From Cervus elaphus (taxonomy: Eukaryota; Chordata; Mammalia; Artiodactyla; Cervidae): a stretch of DNA of 64,000 bases. Below, piece after piece: positions 1 to 11,689 of the stretch; positions within the stretch are counted from its first letter, which is position 1; the number at the start of each line of letters is the position of its first letter. The notes below the pieces were generated by a model. That model was not told the origin of the DNA. It did not search any database and saw only the letters and a list, made by a program, of their open reading frames with translations. Both the position numbers and the translations under genes were made by a program. The stretch is taken from NCBI RefSeq assembly GCF_910594005.1, contig NC_057843.1, forward strand, positions 29,857,001 through 29,921,000, in the 5' to 3' direction.

Positions 1-1110
1 TTTCCACACTCCTTCGTCAATTTGGTTATCAAAATACAATAAAATTCTTTTCTTCTGTAAAGCGTTTACTCACAGGGCTTTTATCTTCTCTAGTTACCTC
101 AGATTTCCCCCAAAGAAGAAATATAAGCCCCAATTAGGGTCAGTGAGGGAAGGGAGGAGCAGAGTTAGGGGCCCAAATTCCCAGTGGCTGCTCTTACTAA
201 ACAGACCACAAGATTCTCTCAACCGACCTAATTTCTTCCTATTTAACTAATCAAGGCTGGGAGTGACCTTGGCAGGCCTGGGGGCGGGAGCTGGGAAATG
301 CTCCCCCAAAATGAGCGAGGGTGTATATCTGTTTACTACACAGCATGTTGGCCTCCAGCTAATGACATTAATCCCCCTACTGGGTTTCATTAGGTGACAG
401 ACAGGGAGCCACACTTCGGAGGGAATCAACTGCTTCTCCCCAGTCATCCGCCAGCTGCGGGGAGAAGCGGCTCCGGGATCAGCGCCTCTCCCCTTATTTG
501 CTTTTCTCCCTCTATTATCCCTGACATGTTCACTGAACTACAGACTGCATATGTTTAAAAATAATTAAACGCGCTCCAAACAAATAGGCAATGTTTCCAC
601 GATCCCTGCAACGCACGTTCTGCGTGTTTTGACAGATTTTTCTGCTCCTTGGATTCATCAAGCAGCCTGGCTCTTTGCTGTCACTTCTGACAACCCGGCA
701 GATAAACCCCCAGGGCAGGCTCGCTGGCCCCAGCAATTCCAGCTTCCCCGACTCTGACCTTGAGGCACAGAAAACTTTAGGCTGAGGGTCTGGAGACCCT
801 AGGAAGGGATGCCCATCTGAGCTTCCAAGGCATCATGGTTTCTATGTGGAACCATGAGATGAAAGGCTAAAGAAGGGCAAAATAAATGTGGGTTTCTTTT
901 TTCTGAATGACTCTGCCATATTATACTGAGAAAAGAGCCTCAAATGTAATTACAGGAGAAAGCAGAAGTCTACCCTGGGGCCTAAAGACACTCCTCACCC
1001 CAGCCACCTATCACATCTGGACTATGCACAATGCTTCCTGCAACCCCCTCATTTTTAACTCTTTGAAAGTAAACTGCCTCTATTCAAAAATGAAGAAGAG
1101 GAGGAAGAGA
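1..1110. promoter_or_regulatory. Repeat-free block, possible conserved noncoding element
   Basis: No interspersed repeat is recognisable and no long ORF is convincing. The first 780 bases are compositionally mixed with several motif-like sites: a forkhead-type TGTTTAC at 330-336, a nuclear-receptor half-site-like TGACCTTGG at 264-272, a pair of homeodomain-type cores ending in TAATCC at 360-374, and an AATAATTAAA core near 560-569. Such clustering in repeat-free DNA fits a developmental enhancer, but single motifs occur by chance and no conservation data are available. From 900 to 1110 the sequence becomes plain. Function is inferred, not shown. Confidence 0.3.
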
Positions 1111-1149
1111 AGGTACAGCTTATAAAGTTATGTAAGATACAGCATATCT

Positions 1150-1362
1150 TACATTGGAAAAGACCCTGATGCTGGAAAAGATTGAAGGCAGAAGGAGAAG
1201 GGGATGACAGAGGATGAAATGGTTGGATGGCATCACTGACTCGATGGATATAGTTTGAGCAAGTTCCAGGAGTTGGTGATGGACAGGGAAGCCTGGCTTG
1301 CTGCAGCCCATGCGGTCACAAAGAGTCAGACATAACTGAGTGACTGAACTGAACTGACTGAA
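1150..1362 (+). repeat. BovB 3'-end-derived repeat (Bov-A/ART2A-like)
   Basis: The stretch matches the last ~210 bases of BovB: 'gaccctgatgctgg', 'aggatgaaatggttggatgg' and the terminal run 'ctgaactgaactga'. It is 5' truncated, as most BovB copies are. The related strings 'aagatacagcatat' before it and 'aagatacaatatcat' after it could be an eroded target-site duplication. Confidence 0.85.
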
Positions 1363-2035
1363 GATACAATATCATAAATATGTATGAACAAAGTTAATTA
1401 AAGAGAAGATAAAGATTAAGGAAGTAAGAAAGCGACTTGGCAATGTGAGGGCACTAAAAGCATACTAAAAATGAGTCATCTTACTAAGTTTCTTAACTGA
1501 GATAAGGGTCTTCCTCCTACAAAGAATGTATTGTGACATAATCGACAATGTCCTCAACAAGATTCATCAAGAAGACACATTGATAGATGACTGACAGATC
1601 TCTCAGTATTGGCTTGTGGAATCTTGCAAAAGCGTAACTCTTCTAGAGGAAATCTGTGGAGTCAGGAGTTTGTGGAGTATGTGTCCGAAATGTCAGCAAG
1701 GTGAATCAATACAGATTGGTCCCAAACACAGCCCTAATGGTCTGGCTTAATCTAGGAATAGCTTTGAGAGAAAATTCAGGAACAGATACTCTCTAAATCC
1801 TTTAGGCAATACACTTAACAGCGATTTGAATCAATATCGACAGCAATTAAGGCACAGGAACATGAATTTACGCATTGGCTGCCCTGACAGTCAGTAGTGC
1901 CCAAGGTCATCCTAATATCAGGTGACTCTTAAAAAACCAACAGGAACCAGTAGAAAAATACAAACTTCTCCTCAGCGAAGAATTTTATAATGTACTGCAC
2001 AATGGGTAATCTAGTACTAAGCTCTCTACCAGAAA
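1363..2035. other. Unique sequence, no gene seen
   Basis: No repeat family, RNA gene or convincing ORF is recognisable. Base composition is ordinary, slightly AT rich. Confidence 0.5.
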
Positions 2036-2345
2036 CTGGAAAACCACAGCCTGTGGCTCTGATGCTGCTGCCAGTTTTTGTGTGGCCCACGAACTATGGT
2101 TTTGACATTTTTTTCACATGGTTGAAGGAAAAAAACAACAGTATTTTTTAAGATGTGATGATGATTTGAAATTTGATTTCAGTATCTATAAATAAGGTTC
2201 TATTGGAATCCAGCCATGTCCGCTCATTTATATATCCTGCGTGGTGTCTTTTTGAAGAATTGCAAGACAGTTTGCATGACCTACAAAGTCTAAAATATAT
2301 ATTATTTGGCTCTTTACAGAAGAGGTTAGCCAAGCCCTGTCCTAT
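2036..2345 (+). repeat. Ancient interspersed repeat (old DNA-transposon-like family)
   Basis: Phrases such as 'aataaggttctattggaatc', 'ccagccatg', 'cctacaaagtctaaaatata' and 'ggctctttacagaagaggtt' match a widespread, diverged eutherian repeat whose consensus ends in a 'ggccctttacagaaaaagtt' motif. A second copy of the same family lies at 20435-20640. I could not assign the RepBase name with certainty. Confidence 0.6.
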
Positions 2346-2507
2346 ATAATAAATATGATAAACAATAGAGTATGACCACAGTATCATTGACTTTTTTTTT
2401 TTGGTTAGCAAAATAAAACAAATTCAAGGTTGGTTATGTTTTTTATAGGGCTATATGGTAATATTCATCAAAGAACATAAGGCATGCTTGCCTTATGCCT
2501 CATAGAG

Positions 2508-2685
2508 TCCACTTTTAAGAATTTATCCAGTATTGGAAAGTGGGAAACAATATAGGTATCTACAATATAGATAATGATTAAATGAATTATGGTATGTTAT
2601 ACAAATACATAGCCTGCAGTCATTATAAGGATGATTAGATTATGTATCAAGGACAGAAATAAATTAAAAGACATATACTCAACCC
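2508..2685 (+). repeat. L1M fragment (ORF2 3' part)
   Basis: The sequence resembles the L1 segment 'gattaaataaattatggtac' followed by a block with 'gcagtcattataagg'. It is strongly diverged and short, so orientation is clear but subfamily is not. Confidence 0.5.
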
Positions 2686-2966
2686 ATCTGCACTGTCACC
2701 ACATTTTTAGGAGGAAAAACCCTGTTTTGTGGGAAAATTAATAGGCTTGGGCTTCTGTTGTGCTGATCAGGAAAAGCCGTAGAATTACATGGAATGGAGG
2801 GAGGCAAAGTTGACTTATGTCTTACGGGCATGGAACTACTGCTTTTGGAAGAAGGAATTGGGAAAGGAATAGAACTGGAAAGTTGGGGAAAAGAGAAGAG
2901 TGGAATAGAGCACTGTGTAAGTTGCCCAGGGTTTCTAATAAACAGGTTGGCTTAGAACTGCAGAGG

Positions 2967-3178
2967 GGCTTCCCAAGCACATTAATGGTAAAGGACCTGC
3001 CTGCCAATACAGGAGACAAAGAAGAGATGGGTTCGATCCCTGGGTGGGGAAGATCCCCTGGAGGAAGGCATGGCAACCCACTCCAGTATTCTCGCCTGGA
3101 GAACCCCATGGACCGAGGAGCCTGGTGGGCTACAGTCCACAGTGTTGCAGAGTCGGACATGGCTGAAGTAACTTAGTA
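2967..3178 (+). repeat. Bov-tA SINE
   Basis: A near full-length element: the tRNA-derived head starts 'ggggcttccc', the B-box-like 'ggttcgatccctggg' is retained at about 3031, and the BovB-derived tail ends at 'gtcggacatggctgaagtaa'. The 119-codon ORF crossing it is a by-product of SINE sequence. Confidence 0.95.
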
Positions 3179-3254
3179 CACATAGAACAGCAGAATTTTA
3201 TCATCTCGTGGGTCTGAACGCCAAAAGTCTAGTCAAGGTGTCCATAAGGCTGTG

Positions 3255-3510
3255 CTCCTTCAAAAGGCAAAGGGGAGTGTCTGTTCCAAGTCTCTCTCCT
3301 TGGTTTTCCCTTTTGCCATCTTCTCCCTATGCTTCTTCATATTGTCTTCCTTCTATCTCCATATCTAAAGTTCTCCTTTTATATCCTTTTATATGGGCAC
3401 AATCATATACAATTAAGACCCTCTTCACGACCTTATTTTAACTTGATTACCTCTGTAAACTCCCTGTTTCCAAATAAGGTCACATTCCAAGGTAATGAGG
3501 ATAAGTGTTC
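3255..3510. repeat. Ancient eutherian repeat fragment
   Basis: The run 'ttaacttgattacctctgta', 'ccctgtttccaaataaggtc' and 'acattccaaggta' matches a common old mammalian repeat tail. Family name not assigned. Confidence 0.45.
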
Positions 3511-3674
3511 TGAAATACTTTTTCTTTAGCGGGGAGGGAAAGAGCCATAACTGAACTCACAACAAGCAGAGACCATGAAAAACACCAAAGCAGGCTGGAG
3601 TTTTGGAAGACAGCTAAGATATTTCTGGGCACAAGAAAGAGAACCTTAGTGAAATACCTGGTTGAAGATAGTGT

Positions 3675-4225
3675 TGTTACTAAGTCACTTAGTTGTGTCC
3701 GACTCTTTGGCATGCCAGGCTTCCCTGTCCTTCACCATCTCCCGGAGCTTGCTCAAACTCATGTCCATTAAGTCTGGGATGCCATCCAATCATCTTGTCC
3801 TCTGTCGTCCCTTTCTCCTCCTGCCTTCAATCTCTCCCAGCATCTGGGTCTTTTCCAATGAGTCAGTTCTTTGCATCAGGTGGCCAAAATATTGGAGCTT
3901 CAGCTTCAGCATCAGTCCTATCAATGAGTATTCAGGACTGATTTTCTTTAGGATTGACTGGTTTGATCTTCATGCTATCCAAGGGATTCTCAAGAGTCTT
4001 CTCCATCACCACAATTCAAAAGCATCAATTCTATGGTGCCCAGCCTTCTCTATGGTCCAACCCGCACGTCTATACGTGACTACTGGAAAAACCATAGCTT
4101 TGACAGTACAGACCTTTGTCAGCAAAATAATGTCTCTGCTTTTTAAAATGCAATAGGTTTGCCATAGCTTTTCTTCCAAGGAGTAAGTGTCTTTTAATTT
4201 TCATGGCTGCAGTCTGCATGCTGTG
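3675..4225 (-). repeat. BovB 3' end, antisense
   Basis: About 550 bases of the BovB 3' region read in reverse: start 'gtcacttagttgtgtccgac', then 'catcttgtcctctgtcg', 'atcagtcc', 'aaccatagctttgacagt' and 'ggagtaagtgtcttttaatt'. The 164-codon ORF on the plus strand through it is antisense noise. Confidence 0.92.
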
Positions 4226-4596
4226 CAAAGAATTGTCTTTTTTAATTTACATTGTCTTCCCCTCTCCTTTTTTAATTTATTTAACCTTTTCTTTCTTTTT
4301 CTTCTCTCTTTTATTTTTTAGGAGGTAATACAGAATTTTGGTATAAAATTCAGAAAGTTTCAAAAGTAAACTCCAAAAGGAGTCTCTCTCCCACCAATAT
4401 TCCTAAACCACTCGCTTACCCTCCACTGGCAACTACTTACTACTAGTTTCTTGTGTTTCTTTCAAGAGAGATTCTGTGCACATACAGGTGTATAATGAAT
4501 ATTTTCTGGTGATATAACACAATGGGTACCCACTATACACGCTGTTTTATCTTGTTTCTTTCACTTAAATCTGTCTGGAATCATTCCATATGTGCT

Positions 4597-4831
4597 TATA
4601 TGTTAAGTCTCTTCAGTCGTGTCTGACTCTTTGCAACCCTATGAACTATAGCTTGCCAGGCATCTCTGTCCATGGAATTCTGCAGGCAAGTATACTGAAA
4701 TGGGTTTCCATTTCCTCCTCCAGGGGATCTTCCTAACCCAGGGATCAAACCCATGTCTCTTACATCTCCTGCATTGGCAGGCAGTTTCTTTACCATTAGC
4801 ACTACCACTAGCACTACCTGGGAAGCCCATT
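4597..4831 (-). repeat. Bov-tA SINE, antisense
   Basis: Antisense element from 'gttaagtctcttcagtcgtg' to 'acctgggaagccc'. The segment 'ccattagcactaccactagc' near the head is a small local expansion not normal for the family. Confidence 0.95.
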
Positions 4832-4868
4832 TGCTTTTATAGAGCTACCTTATTCTTTTAAATACTTG

Positions 4869-5040
4869 CATTGTAGGAATACTACTCAGCCATAAAAAGA
4901 TGCTATTTGTGATAGCATAGATGGATCTTGAGGGTATTATGCTAAGTTAAAATATGTTAGATGAAGAAAGACACATACCATATGATTTCACTCATGTGGG
5001 CTATAAAAAACTAGTAAATGAAAACAAAATAAATGATCAA
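4869..5040 (+). repeat. L1M ORF2 end / 3'UTR fragment
   Basis: 'aatactactcagccataaaa', 'gatggatcttgagggtatta' and 'accatatgatttcactcatg' are the standard L1 ORF2 terminal strings on the plus strand, opposite to the surrounding L1ME. Confidence 0.7.
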
Positions 5041-5797
5041 ACTAAATGATCAAAAAACATAGCCTATAGGCTATTTCCATTCTTTGTCTAATAAAAGCAA
5101 TGCCACAATAATGATTTTCTGTATATGTAATTACTATGAGATTCTATATATGTACAGTATAACTCCTCTATCCAAAAGCATATGGATTTTAAGGTTCGAT
5201 AAATGTTGCAAATTCTCCCCATAAAGTTTCCACAAAATTGCATTGCCACCTGCAACACATAATAGTGCCTGATTCCTCACACCTTCCTCAACACAGTATG
5301 TTATCAAACATTTTAATTTTCAGCAATTTAAAAGGTGAAAAATATTTTCTTATAGCTTTAATTTGCATTTTAAAATTAAGAATAGGTTTGTGTATTTTTC
5401 ATATGGTTTAAGAACTGTTTGCAGGTATCTTCTTATGCCTTCTGGTTTTTTTTTCTTTGGGTTGGCCTTTTGCTTATTTATTTTCAGTAGTTTTTATATT
5501 TTAAAAAATAGCCTTTTTCTGTGGTAGAATCTGGAAATGTTTTCCCCTGATCACTGTTTGGCTTTGTCCTTTTTTGGTGGTACATTTTTTTTATATCAAA
5601 ATGTTCTAATTTTATGTTGTCAGATATTGCTCTTTCATAACTTAGAAATCTGATGTTTTTGAATGGACTTCCCTACTCTGAGATTAACAATGATATATAT
5701 TTAATGTGTTTTCTGTTTTCATGTTCATATATATTATTATTTTATAATCTGCACAGATATTTGGGGTTTAAAGTAAATGGCACGTTTGGGGTTTGCT

Positions 5798-6000
5798 TGC
5801 TAAACACTTTAGTCATGTCTGACTCTTTGTGATCCTATGGGCTGTAGCCCACCAGGCTCCTTTTTCCATGGGATTCTCCAGGCAAGAATACTGGCCATGC
5901 CATCCTTCAAGGGATCTTCCCAAACCAGGGATCCAACCCATGTCTCCCGCGGTTGCTGCATTGTGGGCGTATTCTTTACTACTGACCACCGAGAAAGCCC
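5798..6000 (-). repeat. Bov-tA SINE, antisense
   Basis: From 'tgctaaacactttagtcatg' to 'accaccgagaaagcccc'. It carries the normal 'gggattctccaggcaagaat' and 'gggatcttcccaaaccaggg' landmarks. Confidence 0.95.
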
Positions 6001-7366
6001 CAAATTGTGTGTTAATACTTTTTAAAACACAGTGAGCTGAGCATGGTACCAGAGCAAGACTCAGTGAAGTAGTGTTCCTTACATATGAAATTTTTCACAT
6101 GAAAATATTTTCATAATGGGATATAAAAATGTTGTGAATATATCAATCTGTGTATTGAGGCATAAAGAAAATGAAATTTTATTTTCAGAAAACTGATTTA
6201 CATTTTGAGCCCCATTCCTCAGTCTAACTTGGATAATTTAGTCCTCAGTCTAACAGGTAAGTTAGTTATTTAGGGTACATACAGTCAGTTCAGAATCCTC
6301 TTTTCCCATTCCTTCCCTCTAGTCAATTTAGGCTGCCTAGCTTCCTTATTGCTTCATGATACATCTTGAGAGCCATAAGGGTGGTATTAGGCTCTCTTGC
6401 TTGTATGTGGCCATTTTCATTATGTGAGACGAAGCACAAATCTATATGATTATTGAGTATGGTTATGCCAAGATGATGGCATCATCTATTCCTGTCTAGT
6501 AATAGGACTATAAGAATCAAGCTATCTACTGGGACATTTTCTTATCACAGCTGTAGTTCCCTTCCCAGTCAATGACTCCTGGTGTCCCATCTACCCACTA
6601 CCAGATAGCTGCAAAGACATTTGTCTTGTTTCCATCACATTTAGAGTCCAGAGACTTACTCAGACAGTTTTAGGCCTACAGATGACCTTGCAGTCATCTG
6701 TATCTCTGTTGTCCCCTGGTAGATTAAGGATCTAGATTTAATGCTTGTCATTTTATAGAACAATCATCAGGAAACTGGGATATCAATCTTCTATATTCTC
6801 AGATATCCTGACTATTTTGGGTTTCTAATAGTCTCCCTTGGAACTAATTCTGTGGGTTATAGGGAAGAGTTATATGTCTTCTTTTCATTGTTTGCCTCTA
6901 TAACACTGCTTGGTTCAGCAGTCCCACATTTGTCATCTATCCTGGGAGAGTGGGGTGAAAAGCACAGCTAGCTCAGCAAGCATCTTCCTAAAAATTTCAA
7001 TTGCAATCCTGGACAGAAGCTTGTTGAGACTTAAGTCAAAAATTTAATACATATTTTCTGTGGTCTCATTGCTACAAATTACTTTGGGGGCTATATGTTT
7101 ATTTTTCTGGGTTCATGGGAAGGAGCTTTGGTTATCTAAAGAAATTCAATGAAGCATGAAGGGCAAAAGATAATTTGGTTAGCATCTCCCAGTGTAAAGG
7201 TAAAAAGTCAAATAATAAAATATTTATATACCATATATCATTTTTTACAAAGAATGAATAAGGCAAAATACAAACAACAAGATTTTTAGAGGAATGTGAT
7301 TATCCAGGGTAAAGAGATTATACATGAATTTGATTTATTTTAAAAATTTATATATCTTATGTGCTG
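6001..7366. other. No gene seen; possibly an old unassigned repeat at 6190-6990
   Basis: The 6190-6990 part has the look of an old retroelement remnant ('gctgtagttcccttcccagt', 'tctctgttgtcccctgg'), but I could not place it in a family. The rest is plain AT-rich DNA without a convincing ORF. Confidence 0.35.
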
Positions 7367-7496
7367 TGCTGTGCTTAGTCACTTCAGTCATGTCTGACTC
7401 TCTGCGACCCTATGGACCGTGGCCTGCCAGGCTTCTCTGTCCATGGAATTCTCCAGGCAAGAATACTGGAGTGGGTTGCCATTTCCTTCTCCAATA
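7367..7496 (-). repeat. Bov-tA SINE, antisense, truncated
   Basis: Only the BovB-derived half is present, from 'gctgtgcttagtcacttcag' to 'tttccttctccaatat'; the tRNA-derived head is absent. Confidence 0.92.
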
Positions 7497-8310
7497 TATC
7501 TTATAAAGTAATATAATTTCTCACTCATTTTGTAAAAATAAGAAAGCAGTATATCAATACATAATCATTTTAGGAAATTTTGAAAATGCACAAGGGCACA
7601 ACAATAACAACAAAATAAAATTATACAAAACTTTAGACCCAAGACACCATCTCTGTCAGTCTTTTGAGTGTAAGACTTTATTTTTATGTGGACCAATGAA
7701 CATAGGTTTTATAAATTTCAAATTATTTTGTAGCTCCCTTTTTAAAAAACACTAGCAAGCAATTTATGAACATTTTCTTTTTATCACTAAATGTTCTTTA
7801 CAACACAATTTTTTGTAGTATTCTATGAAATAGATACACCAGAAAAATTTTTAACAGTCTTTCATGCTAGCCTTAGATTTTTCCAGTTTTTAAGTATTGC
7901 ACCAGTAACTCTATGATGAAAATATTTTAAAATAAATCTTTAAGTCCTTAGTTATTTAACTGCTGTGTTAAAGTGTAAGTACATGAAAACAGTCTGGAAA
8001 AATGTCTAATCAATTATAGCCATATGTCCACCTTGGCCATTAAGAAAGTTCCAATAAATCACCTATATAATGTCTAGTTTCATCCTGTGTGTGCCATTAG
8101 GAGACCCTAATTAAAAATTACTCCTATGTCTCTGAAATATGGTGGTATGCTGCATAAAATTATTAGATACAATATGGTTAAATGTAAGAATTTCTACCAA
8201 AGAGCTTGTTGTTCTTTTAAGAAATGTTGATTTGTAATATTTCTTTCTCAGAAAAGAAATAATTCACAAAAATAAAAAGTTAAAGGAAAAAAGATACAAG
8301 GGTATACAAG
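7497..8310. other. Unique AT-rich sequence
   Basis: No recognisable repeat or gene. Several short A/T runs only. Confidence 0.5.
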
Positions 8311-8862
8311 AGTATGGTGGTTTTAAACATGGTTAACAACCCTTCAATTCTCCTCTCACTGAAAAGTACAGTCTATTTTTTCCATCTTTCTTCCCAGTGG
8401 TCTTATGAATGCTTCCACCCACAGAGAATGGTAAAAATGACACCAGCCAACTTCTGGGGTGATAATGTACAAAGACCACCTGGCTTGCAGCTTTCAGCTC
8501 GTTTGTTGGAATATTGGGCGGCTATGGGGGTGGGATTCCTTGAGCCACCTTAATGGAAAGGGTACTGATAGGCACTGGAACCTACATTCCCAGCTAAGCT
8601 CAGTCTTGTAACCACACTCATCAACACACCAGACAGGAGGGTAAAGAAGCCGTCTTGGGAGAAAATCCTCCAGTCCCAGTTATGACAGTCCCCAGTTGTT
8701 TGAGTTGACCCCAGTTGGAGGCCTTTAGACACTGTGGAGAAGACAAACCATTCCTCCAGAGCCCTGTGTTCCTAATATGCTGAACTGATTACTAAAATGG
8801 TTGTTTTTCATGTCACTAAGATGTGGGGTGACATTTTATGCAGTTTTAGATAATAGCAACAA
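8311..8862. repeat. Ancient eutherian interspersed repeat
   Basis: The terminal block 'catgtcactaagatgtgggg' followed by 'tgcagttttagataata' is the eroded form of the common mammalian repeat end 'gccactaagttttggggt...agataactaa'. A probable relative sits at 30420-30780. Family name not assigned. Confidence 0.45.
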
Positions 8863-8867
8863 TGAGA

Positions 8868-8889
8868 ATATATATATATATATATATAT
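8868..8889. repeat. (TA)n microsatellite
   Basis: Eleven TA units in a row at the junction between the old repeat and the following L1 fragment. Confidence 0.9.
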
Positions 8890-8924
8890 CATCCTTTTTG
8901 TAATTTTTATTTTTTATTTTGAAG

Positions 8925-9725
8925 TATATAAATATACTTTTTATTTATATTTTTATATTATTTTTTTATTTATATTGAAGTTGATTCACAGTGTCATGTT
9001 GCTTTCAGGTCTACAACAGAGTGATTTAGTTATACATATTCATATATCCATTCTTTTTCAGATTCTTTTATCATATAGGTTATTACTGAGTATTGAGTAT
9101 AGATCTGTGTGCTATTCAGTAGGTCCTTGTTGATTATGTATTTTACATGTGGGAATGTGCATATGCCAATCCCAACCTCCCTCCCCACATCCTTTCCCAC
9201 TTGGCAACCACAGGCCTTCCCTTTAAGTCCATAAGTCTGTTTCTGTTCAGTAAAAAAGTTTCACCTGCATTTTTTTTTTTCAGATTTCGCATATAAATGT
9301 TACCATCTGATAGGTGTCTTTTTCTGTCTAACTTCACTTAGTATGATAATCTCTAAGTCCGTCCATGATGTTGCATGCTTTCTCTGCTGTTTTGGTCATG
9401 TCCAGCCCTTTGTGATCCTCTGGACTGTAGTCCACCAGGATCCTTTGTCCATGTGATTCTCCAGGCAAGAATACTGGAGTAAGTTCCCATGCCCTCCTCC
9501 AGGGGTCTTCCCAACCCAGGGTCAAAACCACGTCTCCTGAATCTTCTGCATTGCAGGCAGATTCTTACTGCTGAGCCACTGGGGAAGCCCCACGATGCTG
9601 CAAATGGCATTAGTTCATTCTTTTTTATGGCCAAATAATATCCTACTGTATATATGTATTACAGTTTCTTTATTCATCTATTGATGAATATTTAGGTTGC
9701 TTTCATGTCTTGGCTGTCTACATGC
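8925..9725 (-). repeat. L1 3' region, antisense, split by a SINE
   Basis: Antisense L1 strings 'gttgattcacagtgtcatgt', 'atctgtgtgctattcagtag', 'ccttgttgattatgtatttt', 'cacttagtatgataatctct' and, after the SINE, 'tatggccaaataatatcc' and 'gttgctttcatgtcttggct'. The two parts join cleanly across the SINE at 9376-9590. Confidence 0.85.
9376..9590 (-). repeat. Bov-tA SINE nested in L1, antisense
   Basis: Full antisense element ending in 'actggggaagccc'. It is flanked by 'catgatgttgca' (9364-9375) and 'cacgatgctgca' (9591-9602), a 12-bp target-site duplication with two differences, so it inserted after the L1. Confidence 0.95.
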
Positions 9726-10740
9726 TCAACTCATGCAAAATGGCTTCAGGTCATTTAGATACAAGTTAAAAAGATGTGAAAATAGAATATACCCATGGTT
9801 TATCCATGGGTATATTCTGATATATGGGTGGAAATTATCTGATTCAACAGGAGGTAGCTAACATGAAGTCAAATTTTGATACCAGTGTAATAGATGCCAT
9901 GTAGAGGCATAAATAGCCAAGTGTGTAATCTAAGTCTCTACAGTCTAGTTCAAACTGATCCCCATTTGTGGACTCAAAGGGTAGAAGGTCAGTACAACCT
10001 GCAAAGAATTATTATTTCCAGGTGAAAGCTAAAAAGACACCTGCTCTTTGTTAGCCTATCAGCTAGAAAATCTCAGATTTCCAACTATGAGGCAAGAAAA
10101 GGACATAATATTTTAGATTTAATACTTCTATAATTTGGATGAATAAAATGTGAAGTAGCTAAGGCCAGGGTCTCAACTCAGTAAAGACAGTGAAATGATC
10201 ACTCTCCACCTGGGATAAATTACTCAATCCAAATATGATGATAAGGAAAGGGAATTAGGTAGATGGGTATTATGATAAAATTTGTATTAAATGACCTAGG
10301 TGTCAGTTTTCCTCTGGACTTAAACATTATTTTCTGTACCACTAGATTACATCTATATATAACATTGTTGAGAAAGACTTCATCTTTGTTTTTATTATTA
10401 TAGCAGTTGCAAATAGTAACTTACAAGAGAGCAATTGGCTCAATGCTCATTGGCCCAAGTATTGTCTTATTAGATTGGTCACCAGTCTTCTTATTGAGAT
10501 CCTTGTAGACTGAGGGAAGGGGAGCCCTATAACAACAACATCACAACAAAACTCAAAACTACCACTATTTTTGACAAACCTGGACATTCTCTTTCAAAGA
10601 TGACTGACTCCAATGAAAGGGATTTAGAATAAATGAAAATTAAGATCACAAGGTAAGACATGACTTAAAAACTATGAGTGTTAAGGAGTAATTACTTTCA
10701 ATTTGTGAGGGAACCAGATCAAGACTAGAAAGAACACATC
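9726..10740. other. Unique sequence with one perfect hairpin
   Basis: No gene or assigned repeat. It contains a 15-bp perfect inverted repeat at 9784-9798/9804-9818. The segment 10440-10560 is ordinary intergenic DNA. Confidence 0.5.
9784..9818. repeat. Perfect inverted repeat, 15-bp arms, 5-nt loop
   Basis: The left arm 'agaatatacccatgg' is followed by the loop 'tttat' and its exact reverse complement. Bases beyond the arms do not pair. Confidence 0.95.
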
Positions 10741-10755
10741 TGTCATTCACTCATG

Positions 10756-10971
10756 CTATGTTGCTTCAGTCCTGTCCAACTCTTTTCAATTCCATGAATT
10801 GTAGCCCACCAGGCTCCCATATCCATGGGATTCTCCAGGCAAGAATACTGGAGTGGTCGCCACGCCCCCCTCCAGGTAACCTTCCTGACCCAGGGATCCA
10901 ACCCACGTCTCTGCCATCTCCTGCATTGGCAGGTGGGGAATTCACAACTAGGACCACCTGGGAAACTCTTT
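10756..10971 (-). repeat. Bov-tA SINE, antisense
   Basis: From 'gctatgttgcttcagtcctg' to 'ggaccacctgggaaac'. All standard landmarks are present; several CpG-type substitutions suggest moderate age. Confidence 0.95.
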
Positions 10972-11194
10972 CTGTCATATTGGTTGGAAAATTCAACCGC
11001 AACCCTTCTGTCTGTAGCATGTGTCCATTAACAACTGTATGATTTAAAGAGAGGGAAAATGCCCATGATCCTGCTTTGGACTTGGTACCATAAAAGCATA
11101 TTTACTATATTTACCTTTTTTTTAAATTAGATACAAACTTCGAGAATAGACATAGTTGGTGGAGTGTAGAGGGCAAAGCCTGTGTAGTCAAATA

Positions 11195-11295
11195 ATAATC
11201 AAAATGATACCAACTTCACAGGGAAGTTATGAAAATAAATGAGGTTAATATATAGCAAGAGACCCTCACATTGACTGTCACATAGAGTGATGTCA
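11195..11295 (+). repeat. Weak MIR-like remnant
   Basis: 'acttcacagggaagttatga', 'aataaatgaggttaatatat' resemble the 3' half of MIR. Very diverged. Confidence 0.35.
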
Positions 11296-11329
11296 TTTCT
11301 TCTCAAGTGCTTAAAATTCCAGTGCATTC

Positions 11330-11465
11330 TATACATATTCATATGTTTATTCAGTAAATACTTACTGAATATTTCTAATGTGCCATGTCTTCCTCCAAAG
11401 ATTGATATACTTTAATAAACAAAATAGATAAATATCCTTGCTTTCAGGGAACTTACCACTCAGAA
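11330..11465 (+). repeat. Old interspersed repeat (tail with 'ttactgaata...gtgcca' motif)
   Basis: 'ttcagtaaatacttactgaa', 'ctaatgtgccatgtctt' and 'tgctttcagggaacttac' match a common ancient mammalian repeat; a second diverged copy is at 52600-52700. Family not assigned. Confidence 0.4.
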
Positions 11466-11469
11466 TTTT

Positions 11470-11682
11470 TTTTACTTCCCTGGTAGCTCAGTGGTAAAGA
11501 ATCCACCTGGCAATGTAGTAGATGTAGGTTCAATCCGTGGGTCATAAGTTCCCATGGAGAAGGAAATAGCAACCCACTCCAGTATTCTTATCTGCGAAAT
11601 CCATGGACAGAGTAGCCTGGTGGGCTACAGTCAATGGGGGTCACAAAGAGTCAGACACGACTTAGCATGTAAACAACAACAG
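11470..11682 (+). repeat. Bov-tA SINE
   Basis: Starts 'acttccctggtagctcagtg' and ends 'gtcagacacgacttagcatg', followed by the short run 'aacaacaaca'. A B-box-like 'ggttcaatccgtggg' is kept at about 11527. Confidence 0.95.
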
Positions 11683-11689
11683 AACAAAA

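Larger units (their letters stand above)
4290..5770 (-). repeat. L1ME-type LINE remnant, antisense, interrupted
   Basis: Two blocks of antisense L1 3' sequence (4290-4596 and 4832-5770) contain 'tttcttgtgtttct', 'tctgtctggaatcattccat', 'tataactcctc', 'gctttaatttgcatttt' and 'ggcctttt gcttatt'-like strings typical of old L1 read in reverse. A Bov-tA SINE splits the element, and 4869-5040 is a short plus-strand L1 piece. Confidence 0.6.

Noticed and set aside
2817..3176. 119-codon ORF on plus and 112-codon ORF on minus
   Set aside because: Both are translations of a Bov-tA SINE; the same peptides recur at every SINE copy.
3662..4156. 164-codon plus-strand ORF
   Set aside because: It is the antisense reading of a BovB 3' end.
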